DNA of 64,000 nt from Paenibacillus faecis (GCF_008084145.1 NZ_VSDO01000006.1:219190-283189), one strand, 5' to 3'. Positions 1 through 11,694 are shown, numbered from the stretch's first letter. Program-made: numbers and translations. Notes: a model not told the origin generated them from the sequence alone.

Positions 1-1
1 T

Positions 2-163
2 TTGCAAGGAGAAGGCCGGGTAATCCAGCCGGGTGGCACAGAGCTTAACCTGCCTGGAAACGCATTTCTGATCCCGGTAGAAAATATAATGCAGGCTCGG
101 ATAGACGGCCAGACCATTACGGTTGAGACGGGGCGTGCCCGTTACGATATTACCGAGTCCTAA
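2..163 (+). CDS. C-terminal end of an unidentified protein (5' truncated by window edge)
   Basis: An open frame enters from the left edge and ends at TAA 161-163, giving about 53 residues. The tail is rich in Gly, Thr and Ile with alternating hydrophobic residues (for example LNLPGNAFLIPVENI), which looks like a beta-sandwich end of an extracellular or copper-amine-oxidase-type stalk domain. The family cannot be identified from this fragment. No terminator is evident directly after the stop. Confidence 0.45.
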   Translation: MQGEGRVIQPGGTELNLPGNAFLIPVENIMQARIDGQTITVETGRARYDITES

Positions 164-357
164 AAGGGATTCGTGCTCTCCCCAAATCATTTCCAAATAG
201 CTCGCCTCTTCCCCCCCATTCGATAAATAACTGCCTGATAAATGGATATTAGATAGATTTTTTGTATCAAAAAATGGTATATTTTTGGGGAGCTAATCGC
301 ACAGGTGTTCGATTAATGCAGTCAGGCTCAAGCTATATTTTTTGGGGAGGGCACGAT

Positions 358-1170
358 ATGGACAAGCATGCTGTTCATAGAACAAACGTAATAGGTGCTG
401 GAGAGGTTGGAAACGCTGTCACGGTCAGCCTGGATAAAGACTCCATTCATCAAACGAACATCCACTTTTGGGACACCAAAGGAAATGAAATTTTAGGAGC
501 AACCGCGCTCCCTCTTTATGGAGCTTTTGTCTCGGAAGAACAATGCCAACTTTTTGGCGATGTTTCAGGATCAAAAATGTTGGAGATCGGCTGCGGGACC
601 GGTCATTCTTTGCAATATCACGGAGAGCGCAATGCATCTGAATTATGGGCTCTGGATATATCGGACAAACAAATCGAAAAGGCAAAGCAACATTTGACGG
701 CATGCGGCCTTTCGGCAAATTTTATATGCTCTCCCATGGAAGAAGAATGCGGCATACCCACGGATTATTTTAACTATGTTTATTCGGTTTATGCCATAGG
801 CTGGACCACCGACCTTGAGGGTACATTCCGCCGAATCGCTTCTTACCTAAAAAAAGACGGCGTGTTTATTTTCAGTTGGTCTCACCCCATACACAAATGT
901 GTTGTTGCGGAAGACGACATGCTTGTTTTTAAAAAATGTTATTTCGACGAATCTTGGTATGCGGTAACCCTGGACGAAGGCACGCTATCCTTATCGGACC
1001 GCAAACTATCAACCTATGTGAATACGCTCTCAAAAGCGGGATTCGTCATTGAGCAGATGGTTGAGCAATCGGATCAAGAGTTGATGGATTTGCGGGACGT
1101 TAACGACGATTTTGCAAAAAAAGCAAAGATGCTTCCCGTAACTTTTGTAATCAAAGCAAGAAAACTGTAG
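358..1170 (+). CDS. Class I SAM-dependent methyltransferase
   Basis: A 270-residue cytosolic methyltransferase. The SAM-binding motif I is seen as MLEIGCGTGHS, followed by an acidic motif II at LWALDIS and a motif near YVYSVYAIGW. The N-terminal segment FWDTKGNEILGATALP and the region YGAFVSEEQCQLFG match a methyltransferase subfamily common in Bacillales; the substrate is unknown. An in-frame ATG exists at 262 but has no ribosome binding site, whereas the ATG at 358 is preceded by GGGGAGG at 344-350, so 358 is chosen. It is a monocistronic gene; the following gene has its own RBS after about 150 bp. Confidence 0.85.
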   Translation: MDKHAVHRTNVIGAGEVGNAVTVSLDKDSIHQTNIHFWDTKGNEILGATALPLYGAFVSEEQCQLFGDVSGSKMLEIGCGTGHSLQYHGERNASELWALDISDKQIEKAKQHLTACGLSANFICSPMEEECGIPTDYFNYVYSVYAIGWTTDLEGTFRRIASYLKKDGVFIFSWSHPIHKCVVAEDDMLVFKKCYFDESWYAVTLDEGTLSLSDRKLSTYVNTLSKAGFVIEQMVEQSDQELMDLRDVNDDFAKKAKMLPVTFVIKARKL

Positions 1171-1183
1171 GCGATCGAAACGA

Positions 1184-1211
1184 AAAAAGGCTGCTTCCTT
1201 GTGAAGCAGCC
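1184..1211 (-). terminator. Hairpin with A-run, terminator-like in the leftward direction
   Basis: GGCTGCTTC (1189-1197) pairs perfectly with GAAGCAGCC (1203-1211) around a 5-base loop. The A-run at 1184-1188 becomes a U-run only for leftward transcription. There is no leftward gene to its right, so it may simply act as a stem after the methyltransferase. Its role is uncertain. Confidence 0.45.
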
Positions 1212-1318
1212 GCTGACCATACTGTTTGGGTTGACAGCCTCGGCTTGCCGTACTTGGGTGCTATGGAAAGACATTATGGTGTATTTCGTAATATAAAGTC
1301 TTGTTTGAGGAGCGATTG

Positions 1319-2062
1319 ATGATGAATTACGAACTTAAAGTACGGAGGGAAATCGCAGACTGGGAAGAAAAAATGTTCAAATCGCCGGGATGGCTGGAAA
1401 AAACCTCGAAGACCATCGGTAATCGAATAAACCAGCTGATCCCCCCAAAGGTACAGAGCGTGATGACCACCACCATACGTTCGATCGTGCGGACGGCCTT
1501 GTTTGGTGCGGAATATACGCCTAGCCGTTCGGTAAAAAGTAATCCGGAACTGGAGTCTTCCGATCAAGAAGCGAAAGAATTGTTCACCTTGTATCAAAAA
1601 ATCGCCGTTGCCGAAGGAGCCGGAACCGGGGCTGGCGGCTTTATGCTCGGATTGGTGGACTTTCCGGCGTTAATTGCGATCAAGATGAAGTTTTTGTTCG
1701 AGCTGGCGCATGTTTATGGTTATGATACCAAACACTTTTCCGAGCGGGTCTTCATTCTCAAAGTATTTCAAATGACGTTTTCGGGGCCGGAAAATCGTGC
1801 CAGGCTGCTCTCTTCCATCAAAAATTGGCATATTGAAAAAGAACAGTGGCGCTCCGACGCCGAATACTCCCGGAATATGGACTGGGAAACGTTTCAGATC
1901 GAGTATCGCGACGCTATCGACTTCCGGAAAATGCTGCAGATGATGCCCGGGATCGGCGCACTCGCAGGCGCATGGGCCAATTACACCATCCTTGAGGATC
2001 TGCGTGAATTCGCCATGAACGCGTACCGCCTGCGAATATTTAATGATGATTTGTCGCCATAA
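1319..2062 (+). CDS. EcsC family protein
   Basis: About 247 residues. The central stretch AVAEGAGTGAGGFMLGLVDF followed by PALIAIKMKFLFELAHVYGYD is the hallmark of the EcsC family, named after the third gene of the Bacillus ecs locus; members are membrane-associated and their biochemical role is unsettled. A TTG at 1301 is in frame, but GAGGAG at 1307-1312 lies 6 bases before ATG 1319, which is the better start. The C-terminal MLQMMPGIGALAGAWANYTILEDL is also typical. It stands alone between unrelated genes. Confidence 0.82.
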   Translation: MMNYELKVRREIADWEEKMFKSPGWLEKTSKTIGNRINQLIPPKVQSVMTTTIRSIVRTALFGAEYTPSRSVKSNPELESSDQEAKELFTLYQKIAVAEGAGTGAGGFMLGLVDFPALIAIKMKFLFELAHVYGYDTKHFSERVFILKVFQMTFSGPENRARLLSSIKNWHIEKEQWRSDAEYSRNMDWETFQIEYRDAIDFRKMLQMMPGIGALAGAWANYTILEDLREFAMNAYRLRIFNDDLSP

Positions 2063-2096
2063 GACTCATTATTATACGTGCTGCCGGGTTTGCCGA

Positions 2097-2474
2097 TTAC
2101 GCTTGCTCAAAATTTTCAATCCGATCGTTCATATAGAAAATCGCTACATGAAACGCCTCTATCCTTCTCGAAATGTAGGTCCGCTGCCCACTTCCCTCTT
2201 TCGCCTTCTCAAAATAGGAAGGAAGGGTCGACAGCAAGTCCTCTAGCACCTTTTTTGCTTCAATTAAATCGGTTCTGCCGACGTCAAATTTCTGGCCTTC
2301 CCATTGTGCAAGGAGCATATTAAGGCCAATCCGAGCTGCATTTAGTCGCTTCTCAAGCAACTTCGTCTGGGGCGCATCTGCTTTCAAATGAGCCAGCGCC
2401 TTTTCCGATTTGCGAATAATCGAATGAAACGCTTCAATGGACTGCTGCTTTTCTTCCGCAGTCAAGTTTTTCAT
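2097..2474 (-). CDS. Small helical protein of unknown function
   Basis: 125 residues, starting MKNLTAEEKQQSIEAFHSII. Predicted to be almost entirely helical, with heptad-like stretches (KLLEKRLNAARIGLNMLLAQWEG), no signal peptide and no membrane segment. No catalytic motif is recognisable. It resembles conserved small hypothetical proteins of Paenibacillus, but no function can be assigned. It is convergent with the EcsC gene (35 bp between the stop codons) and stands apart from the mannanase gene upstream, which ends in its own terminator. Confidence 0.7.
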   Translation of the reverse strand: MKNLTAEEKQQSIEAFHSIIRKSEKALAHLKADAPQTKLLEKRLNAARIGLNMLLAQWEGQKFDVGRTDLIEAKKVLEDLLSTLPSYFEKAKEGSGQRTYISRRIEAFHVAIFYMNDRIENFEQA

Positions 2475-2544
2475 GAGCCAATCACCGCACTTTCCATAGA
2501 TAAAAGACTAATTTTAATCATACCCTTCTTACCTTCCCTAACTC

Positions 2545-2580
2545 AAAAAAGTTGGGGCTGGATTTAACTCCCGCCCCAAC
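2545..2580 (-). terminator. Intrinsic terminator after the mannanase gene
   Basis: On the minus strand GTTGGGGC pairs with GCCCCAAC (arms 2573-2580 and 2551-2558) and the stem is followed by six T. It lies directly downstream of the mannanase stop at 2594. Confidence 0.75.
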
Positions 2581-2593
2581 CCGTACATCCTCT

Positions 2594-4814
2594 TTACGGT
2601 TCTATCCCCCATACGAGCTGACCGTTCAAGTACCCGGTAACCTGTGTATGGTTTTCGAACTGGCTGCCGGAGGCCTTAAACGAGTAATCGTCAGTCTGGT
2701 TGTAATTGGACCAGTCGGCTTTGGAGAACCGGGCTTGAATTTCTGCGCTTTGGCCGGGATCAAGCGTTCCCGCCGAGCTCGCAAAGCCAATCTCCATAGC
2801 ATAATCGGCTCCGGCAACCGGAGTCGCCAGTTCTACGAAATGGCCGGTGACATTCGCATTCCCTATACTGGCCCAGTCGCACCAGAAACTCTGTGAATTT
2901 TCTCCGTCTACCGTATAGTAGTACCGGAGTTTTACATCACTTAACCGAATTGCCGAATCACCGGTGTTGATCACTTTGAACTTGGGTGAAATTCCGTTGG
3001 TGGAGTCACTCGTATTGCCGTTAAAGGCTTGGATCGTCAAGTTTCCCGCCGGTACGGACACACGCCCGGCCAGAAATTCTTTTTTCAACAGCAGCGTATT
3101 GCCGCTTACCGTATAGTCCTGTATCTCGGTCAATGGTGTGGTACCCGCTCGAAGACCGGTTAAGGCGTTCCCGTTAGCATTTATGGTTATGGCCTTATCG
3201 CTTTGGCCCGGCGTGAATTTGTCAAATTCGACGGTTGTAGGGGTGATGGACGCGTTTTGTGTCGGATTCCCACCCGTTAAATCGGGCAGTTCATCCAACG
3301 TGATGACATAATCGCTTTGGTAAAGCGTCGTCAGCGTGGCCGGATAATTAAAGGCGGAACTCATAAGATGCTCGCCATACCAAGGACAGAAATAGAGCCA
3401 CCCCGCTTTTTCCTCGGTCAGATTCTGCACGCTTGGCACCGTATCGTTCTCTGTCATCGCTACCATTTTCGTGCCGTCGGTTAAATCCACAAGCTGATAG
3501 AAAATCGAACTGATGGCATCCTCATTGGGTACGCCGGACAGACCGTCATAACGGTTGTAGATGGTGTTGTATTTATCATAGCCGACAATATCCACCTGAT
3601 CGTTGCCGGGATACCAGGCGGGGGAAGTACTGTACACGTAGCTGTTGTAGGTCCAGATCAAATTGTGCAGCCCGTACGTCTCCGTAAGTTCGGTATAGAG
3701 TTGGTCCCACAGCTGCTTATACACTTCCGCGCCAGCCGAAGCCCACCAGAACCAAGCGCCTTCCCCATTCAATCCGCCGTTGCCCTCCGCCTCATGATAG
3801 GGGCGGAAAATCACCGGCACATGGTTTTCCTGAAGAATCAGCAGCTGTTCCGCCAAATCCTCAATGGTCATCATGACGTATTGATATTCTTTCGTACCGG
3901 GAACCACCGCATTGGCCGTATTAAAATTTGTTTCCGTCGGCTTGTAGGTGGCGTTCTTCCAATCCACAAACTCCCCGAGCTGATAGGAAGTAAAATCTCG
4001 GGGCACATTGATATGCCAGGAGGCCGTCGCGATCCCGCCCCGGTTATTCACCCAATCGATCATCCGGTCGGTTGTGCCGTCCTCCCAGCCGTAGAGCGGA
4101 TTATAGTTCATAAGGTCGAAGCCGCGAATAGCCGGGTACTTGCCGGTTAAGTTGTAGATCCATTCAAACTCCAGCTCGGAATTGCCGTCATTTCCGCCTC
4201 CATAAATCTCCTGCTGGCCGGAAATAATATGGTTGCCGTAGACCTCCGTTAAGTAATTCATCAAAAGCTGAGTTTCCGGCGTGGCTTCAGGATCGCTGAG
4301 AACGGGCTGCACATCCAGGGGATCCAGATCCGCAACATCCACCGTGAAGGTATCAAAATAAGCGAATCCCCAACCGGCTTTCAATTGAATCGTGTTGCTT
4401 CCTTCCTTCAGTTTATGGAAAGCCAAAATCGAAATTCGACCACTCGGTCGTGTAGGGCAGCATATACGACCCCTTGGTGACCCCGTTTACGGCTAAATAT
4501 TGCAGCCTGCCGTCCGGACTGAGCTCTTGCATGTACCGGGTGGAGATCTCATACAAACCGGTTTCCGGAACGGTCACAGTAAAAGTGATTGTGCCGGAAT
4601 TCTGCATCCAGACAAATCCGCTCCCGGAGAAACCAGGCTTGGGTTGTCCGTATATCTCGGTCGCCACTTGAAGATCGGAAGTAAGCTGTGCGTCTTCGCC
4701 TTCAATCGTAAAAAGTGCGGTGTCTGCATTAACGGTCGCTGTCATCCATCCAAACAGAAGTGCAAATGCCAACATGATTGCGCTTGCCTTTTTGAGCCAA
4801 TTGTTCATTTCCAT
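2594..4814 (-). pseudogene. Secreted GH26 endo-beta-1,4-mannanase with carbohydrate-binding modules, interrupted by one frameshift
   Basis: One gene in two frames. The upstream part (4814 to about 4424) encodes a signal peptide (MNNWLKKASAIMLAFALLFG) and the first part of a CBM35/CBM6-like module. The frame then breaks at the GGCTTTCCATAAA stretch near 4420-4430: removing one T joins ...FDFG to FHKLKEGSNTI and restores the module. The downstream part has the GH26 barrel with acid/base Glu in RPYHEAEG (about residue 212 of this part) and nucleophile Glu in AMTEND (about 326), an X2-type module (SITPTTVEFDKFTPG) and a C-terminal CBM3 cellulose-binding domain ending LVWGIEP. The family hydrolyses mannan in plant cell walls outside the cell. 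Start: ATG 4814 or 4808 behind GGAAAGGAAAG. The shift may be decay or a sequencing error. Confidence 0.88.
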
Positions 4815-4965
4815 CTTTCCTTTCCATGTAAAAGATGATAAATAATCGCTCAATTGTTCAAATCATGGATGCGCTTTCAAAGTTAACATATCATAGGTTA
4901 CAAAATATGTAAATCTATTAAAATTAAAAATAAAATTTATATTTTTTTGACCGGTGAATTCGTAT

Positions 4966-6204
4966 TTAGATGACCTCTTTTCGCTTATACAAATGCACAT
5001 ATAAAATAAGTCCGGTTATTGCGCATAATGCCGCACATAATCCAATGAAGCCGTACCCGGCTTGAAGTCCGCGAAGCAGACTTGTGGACGAATCCTCCCC
5101 CGCCATACGTTTGACGAGCTCGGTGACTCCTCCTATGAGGTAATTGCCTATGACACTGCCTAATCCCATCAAAGTGACCGTGAGCGTAATCGCCGCATCG
5201 CTCCCCTTCGGATATCTCTTCGCAATGAAAGCCATCACTGTGGGATAAATCATCGCAATACCTATACCGGAAGCCGCAAACAGAAACGCGACGCTCTCAC
5301 CGCCGAATATTGCAATAAACGTACATAGTGCCGAGGCCCCTGAAAAGATAATGAGGGATACTACAAAGCCTATTCGATCTGTAAGCGGGCCAAGGAATAG
5401 CCGGGCCAGTGCAAAGCATAAGAAGAAAACGGATAACATCCCGGAAGCATTAACGGTATTCCATCCATAGGCTTTTTCCAGAAAATTGACGAGCCAACCG
5501 CCGACGGCCAATTCGGACACCACCCCAAACGTGAGCACCAGCACCATCAACCAAATTACGCGATCTTTCAGCAGTTCCTTGAACGGGATACGGTCTTCGT
5601 GCGGGATATCATCTCCTGGGAACGTACTGAACAAAGCAATCACAACCGGGATAACGGACAGGAGCAGCACCACCATGTACATCCCGCGCCAATCCAGCGT
5701 ATGGCCGCCGATCGTCACCTGCATCAAGCCGGTTGCAAGCAGCGGAGCAACCGTTGAACTTAAGCCGTAGAACCCATGCGTCATATTCATCATCATTCCC
5801 GTGTTTTTCACGAAAATCCGCGCACTCAGAATGGCCAGGCCGATTTCCAGCATCCCGTTGCCGATATACATCAAGAAATACGAAGCCGAGAACATCGGGT
5901 AATAATGGGAGAAGAAAATGAGGATACCGGAAACCGCCATCGAGACGAACGCGGTAACGGTGACCCACTTGATCCCCCATATTTTCGTCAAATAAGCGGT
6001 AAAAGAACAAGCTAACAAATAACCCAAGGCGTTCAGGGATAACAAAGTACCCAGTTGCGCTTCACTAAGCATAAAATCAAATTGAATGCGCGGGATGGCC
6101 GGTCCCTTAATGTTTTCCGAGAATCCGAAAATGATGAATCCGATAAAAATGGTCGCCAGTTGCATGGCGTATATTTTATTGAACTTGCTTTTTCTGTTTT
6201 CCAC
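4966..6204 (-). CDS. Major facilitator superfamily transporter
   Basis: 412 residues with about 12 hydrophobic helices, beginning with an N-terminal helix FIGFIIFGFSENIKGPAIPRI. The pattern (MLSEAQLGTLLSLNALGYLLA, then LDWRGMYMVVL and a central cytoplasmic loop around residues 205-220) resembles the FucP/YfkF-like sugar or drug MFS branch; the substrate is not predictable. The start is GTG 6204 with TAGGAG nine bases upstream. The AraC regulator gene lies 70 bp upstream in the same direction, so cotranscription with it is plausible. The C-terminus is a short basic cytoplasmic tail (YKRKEVI). Confidence 0.85.
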   Translation of the reverse strand: MENRKSKFNKIYAMQLATIFIGFIIFGFSENIKGPAIPRIQFDFMLSEAQLGTLLSLNALGYLLACSFTAYLTKIWGIKWVTVTAFVSMAVSGILIFFSHYYPMFSASYFLMYIGNGMLEIGLAILSARIFVKNTGMMMNMTHGFYGLSSTVAPLLATGLMQVTIGGHTLDWRGMYMVVLLLSVIPVVIALFSTFPGDDIPHEDRIPFKELLKDRVIWLMVLVLTFGVVSELAVGGWLVNFLEKAYGWNTVNASGMLSVFFLCFALARLFLGPLTDRIGFVVSLIIFSGASALCTFIAIFGGESVAFLFAASGIGIAMIYPTVMAFIAKRYPKGSDAAITLTVTLMGLGSVIGNYLIGGVTELVKRMAGEDSSTSLLRGLQAGYGFIGLCAALCAITGLILYVHLYKRKEVI

Positions 6205-6274
6205 GCTTTAATGCTCCTAACATGTGATTTTTCCAGAGCTTTGAAGGCTAAGGCAGGTCCAGTTTGCGATGCGA

Positions 6275-7201
6275 TTAGTTCGCATGACTCGTTAGATCTT
6301 CAATAAGGGAGCTGCGCAAACGACGGACATCTTTGACCGGTGGCAGCCCAAACATCCGCGCATATTCCCGGCTAAAATGCGACGGGCTCTCGTATCCCAC
6401 CTGAAACGCAGCTTCGGCCGCATCAACGGAACCGGAGAGAAGCAGTCGGCGTGCTTCTTGCAAGCGAATCTGCTTTTGAAATTGAATTGGACTCATCCCC
6501 GTAACTTCCTTGAAATAATCGTACAAAGACGATGCGCTCATCCGAGCCTCCGCCGCCAATTCGTCGACGCGCAAGGGCCGGGCAAAATCGCGGTTAAGCT
6601 TTTCGATCACCCCTGCAATTCGCTGCGCATGACTTCCCATCACGGCAAATTGCTTCAGGGACTTGTTGTTCTCGTGCTGAAGCACCCGGTAAAGGATCTC
6701 CCGGATAACATAGGGGGCGAGCACCGGGATATCGCGGGGCGTTTCGAGCAATTTGACAAGCCGCAGCACCGCATCCAGAAGCGTATCGTTCAGCCGGCTT
6801 ATCTTCAAGCCCCGACGGGTCTCTCTTTTGACTTCTGCGGCTTCCCCGGATACCTGAAGGATCTCAAGAATTTGAGTCATATCGAATAGAATTTGCAGAC
6901 TTAAATACGGCGTTTCTTCCGAAGCCTCCCTCACTTGTCCCGTAATCGGCAAATGCACCGAAGCGGTGAGAAAGCTGCTTGGATCATATTGGTACACCTC
7001 TTCCCCCAGCATGACGATCTTGGATCCTTGGGCCACGACGCAAAGAGAGGGTTCATAGACCGAGTAAACCGGTTCGGATATCCGGGAAGCTCGAATCAAA
7101 CGCAACCCGGGAACCTGGGTATCATGCGTCCCATCTTCCTCTGCGAATTTCTCAAGGATCCGCAGCAGTTCTCTCTTTTGTTGATCGAACCATCCATCCA
7201 C
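6275..7201 (-). CDS. AraC family transcriptional regulator with N-terminal cupin domain
   Basis: 308 residues from GTG 7201, which sits 8 bases after GGGAGG; longer in-frame starts run into the upstream regulatory region. The N-terminal half (PGLRLIRASRISEPVYSVYE through the VVAQGSKIVMLG segment) is the AraC_N domain seen in YqhC-like regulators. The C-terminal half has two helix-turn-helix motifs: RVDELAAEARMSASSLYDYF and AAFQVGYESPSHFSREYARM. It is divergent from the Atu4866/SDR pair, the usual arrangement for this regulator type, and likely controls that pair. The effector is unknown. Confidence 0.87.
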   Translation of the reverse strand: MDGWFDQQKRELLRILEKFAEEDGTHDTQVPGLRLIRASRISEPVYSVYEPSLCVVAQGSKIVMLGEEVYQYDPSSFLTASVHLPITGQVREASEETPYLSLQILFDMTQILEILQVSGEAAEVKRETRRGLKISRLNDTLLDAVLRLVKLLETPRDIPVLAPYVIREILYRVLQHENNKSLKQFAVMGSHAQRIAGVIEKLNRDFARPLRVDELAAEARMSASSLYDYFKEVTGMSPIQFQKQIRLQEARRLLLSGSVDAAEAAFQVGYESPSHFSREYARMFGLPPVKDVRRLRSSLIEDLTSHAN

Positions 7202-7406
7202 CCTCTTCACCTCCCTTTTTTTCCATAAGGTTAACTTTCTTAACTTTATCCTTTCCTGGAGGATTAGGCAATCATTATGTATGATCCGGCTACCGCCTGG
7301 TCTCCCGAAGAAACGATAATGGACATATAACAAACAGGTTTCAAGGTTGTATAAACGCCGGGCAGGCTGGCATGGTCCTTGATCCGCAATGAAAGGAGAA
7401 AACTCA

Positions 7407-7661
7407 ATGAGTACTCAAAACAATCAGCCCCATCCCTATGTCGGGATGTGGGTGACGAAGGACGGTTACATCCGGCATGAGCTGCTGCAGAACGGCCGAT
7501 ATGACGAGGCGCGCGGAGATCGGAAGAGCGCTTACCAAGGCAAATATACTATAGTTGGCGACCACATCGAATACTTGGACGATACGGGATTTACGGCGGA
7601 CGGCGATTTCCGCGATTCGGTGCTTTATCACGCCGGAATGGTTCTTTATCGAGAAAAATAG
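7407..7661 (+). CDS. Atu4866-domain protein
   Basis: 84 residues starting MSTQNNQPHPYVGMWVTKDG. The motifs YVGMWVTKDGYIRHELL and GRYDEARG belong to the small Atu4866 family, predicted to be a compact beta-barrel of lipocalin-like shape with unknown ligand. The start ATG 7407 follows AAAGGAG at 7393-7399. The family is often found next to short-chain dehydrogenases and AraC regulators, as here. First gene of a probable two-gene operon; 75 bp to the next start. Confidence 0.8.
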   Translation: MSTQNNQPHPYVGMWVTKDGYIRHELLQNGRYDEARGDRKSAYQGKYTIVGDHIEYLDDTGFTADGDFRDSVLYHAGMVLYREK

Positions 7662-7736
7662 TGAGTCATGCACTTTTTTATGACGTTAATTTAATGAGGC
7701 CAACTGTTATGAATCAATTAAAAGGAGAAATGTTCA

Positions 7737-8474
7737 ATGTGCGAAATCGGTGGAAAAGTAGTTGTCATTACAGGAGCGAGCAGTGGAATCGGCGAAGCGA
7801 CGGCCAAGCTTCTTGCCGGCCGGGGCGCTCATGTCGTCCTGGGGGCCAGACGCCTGGAAAGATTGGAAGCTCTGGCATCCCTTATTGAGGCGGAAGGAGG
7901 CTCCGTTGCTTATCAGCAGTTGGATGTGACGGATATCGATCAGATGCAAGCGATCATCCGACTGGCCAAGACCCGGTTCGGCCGCATTGATGTGATCGTA
8001 AACAATGCCGGCGTGATGCCTCTCTCTCCTTTGGAAGCGGTGAAAGTCGACGAATGGAACCGGATGATCGACGTCAATATCCGCGGGGTTCTGCATGGCA
8101 TTGCCGCGGGAATTCCCCCTATGAAGCAGCAGCAATCCGGCCATATTATCAACGTGGCTTCCATCGGGGCCTATGAGGTATCGCCGACGGCCGCGGTATA
8201 CTGTGCGACCAAGTACGCCGTGCGCGCCCTTACGGAAGGTTTACGGCAGGAGGTCGGTAAAGACATTCGGGTAACGCTCGTGTCTCCCGGCGTAACGGAG
8301 TCCGAGCTCGCTGAGAGTATTTCGGATGAAGAGGCCAGGGAGCTGATGAAAACGTATCGGCGCAATGCCCTCCCCGCTTCCGCCATCGCACGAGCCATCG
8401 CTTATGCGATCGAGCAGCCGGCCGACGTGGACGTTAACGAGCTGGTGGTACGGCCGAAAGCCAAGCTCGCGTAA
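7737..8474 (+). CDS. SDR family NAD(P)-dependent oxidoreductase
   Basis: 245 residues, classical short-chain dehydrogenase. The cofactor motif is TGASSGIGEATAKLLA near residue 14, the NNAG motif is VNNAGVMPLS, the catalytic Ser lies in INVASIGAYEV, and YCATKYAVRALTEGLR carries the catalytic Tyr-X3-Lys. The Arg-rich GARRLERLEAL after the second strand suggests NADP(H) preference. AAAGGAG at 7721-7727 precedes the ATG. Downstream of the Atu4866 gene and divergent from the AraC gene, so probably an inducible reductase of an unidentified carbonyl compound. Confidence 0.9.
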   Translation: MCEIGGKVVVITGASSGIGEATAKLLAGRGAHVVLGARRLERLEALASLIEAEGGSVAYQQLDVTDIDQMQAIIRLAKTRFGRIDVIVNNAGVMPLSPLEAVKVDEWNRMIDVNIRGVLHGIAAGIPPMKQQQSGHIINVASIGAYEVSPTAAVYCATKYAVRALTEGLRQEVGKDIRVTLVSPGVTESELAESISDEEARELMKTYRRNALPASAIARAIAYAIEQPADVDVNELVVRPKAKLA

Positions 8475-8483
8475 TATATAATA

Positions 8484-8519
8484 AAGGCAGCCGATCGGCA
8501 AAACGATCCGGCTGCCTTG
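8484..8519. terminator. Bidirectional terminator between convergent SDR and rph genes
   Basis: AAGGCAGCC-GATCG pairs with CGATCCGGCTGCCTT with one bulged base, followed by TGTTGTTT on the plus strand and preceded by A/T-rich sequence for the minus strand. Confidence 0.8.
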
Positions 8520-8523
8520 TTGT

Positions 8524-11136
<2,613 letters not shown>

Positions 11137-11163
11137 CTAACCATCGATTTGAGAAAAAAACAG

Positions 11164-11192
11164 TTGACACGAGTTTGCCGGCATGATACTAT
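11164..11192 (+). promoter_or_regulatory. Strong sigma-A-like promoter pointing away from rph
   Basis: TTGACA (11164-11169), a 17-base spacer and TACTAT (11187-11192) lie within the rph leader on the opposite strand. The predicted start is near 11199. No protein gene follows before the terminator at 11281. The spacer contains the palindrome TGCCGGCA (11176-11183). Confidence 0.65.
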
Positions 11193-11198
11193 TAAGAT

Positions 11199-11310
11199 GT
11201 AAGATGCGATACTTATGACAATAAGACATAAAAAACTTGCGATCTGATTATAACATCGAGTTTTCTTATATGCAATCCACAAACCTGATAAACCATCAGG
11301 TTTTTTTATT
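11199..11310 (+). ncRNA. Candidate antisense small RNA over the rph leader (about 110 nt)
   Basis: Bounded by a TTGACA-N17-TACTAT promoter and a perfect 9-bp intrinsic terminator. It contains no ORF with a ribosome binding site (only a 10-codon ATG frame). Its first 40 nt would be complementary to the start of the rph 5' leader predicted from the opposing promoter at 11247-11275, so the two promoters face each other. This is a prediction from sequence signals only; no conservation could be tested. Confidence 0.45.
11247..11275 (-). promoter_or_regulatory. Predicted rph promoter
   Basis: On the minus strand TTGCAT (11275-11270), 17 bases, TATAAT (11252-11247). The predicted start near 11240 gives rph a leader of about 115 nt. 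Confidence 0.65.
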
Positions 11311-11311
11311 T
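11281..11311 (+). terminator. Intrinsic terminator of the candidate small RNA
   Basis: AAACCTGAT and ATCAGGTTT form a perfect 9-bp stem with a 5-base loop, followed by a T-rich tract (TTTTATTTT). It works only rightward; no protein gene ends here in that direction. Confidence 0.75.
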
Positions 11312-11694
11312 TCCACTCCCCTATCTCTTTATTTGATCTCCCCTACCTTTTCTAAGTGCATCCGATCTTGACCGATGGCCGCCGCTATGCCTGCGATTCG
11401 ACTGTTTCGATGACGGCGCCAGATATGCAAGCTCTAGTAAGAAATGCCTGCAGATTTGCATCTTTTTAGGAGTTAGAAGAGTCGGAAAATGCGCCAGGCC
11501 TTTGATCTCCGAATGGTTCAATATAATTTTTCTCCTACTACGATGTCTGAAGGGGCACTAGTCCCTCCCCCTCCCTTTGCGAACTCTTCACCGCCTCTTT
11601 TTCCATCAAATTTGAAACAAAGACGGAACATTTAGTTTGCTTAAACATACTATAATTTTTTTCAGTTACGGTTTACATAAAAGGGGAGTGTTAA
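11312..11694. other. Intergenic region with one dispersed-repeat copy
   Basis: About 380 bp between the small-RNA terminator and the SLH gene. Open frames here are short and lack ribosome binding sites. It contains a single copy of the repeat described at 11447. The final 50 bp hold an A/T-rich stretch and the AAGGGGAG site of the next gene. Confidence 0.6.
11447..11479. repeat. Dispersed repeat, solitary copy
   Basis: A 21-bp core beginning CCTGCAGATTTGCATC is identical to copies at 54088 and 54139. The following 11 bases (AGGAGTTAGAAG) also match the 54139 copy with one base change and one extra A, so the shared block is about 32 bp. The core is a near-palindrome around TGCA/GATTTGCA. Confidence 0.75.

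Noticed and set aside
262-357. N-terminal extension of the methyltransferase
   Set aside because: No RBS before ATG 262 and the extra residues do not resemble the family; GGGGAGG precedes ATG 358.
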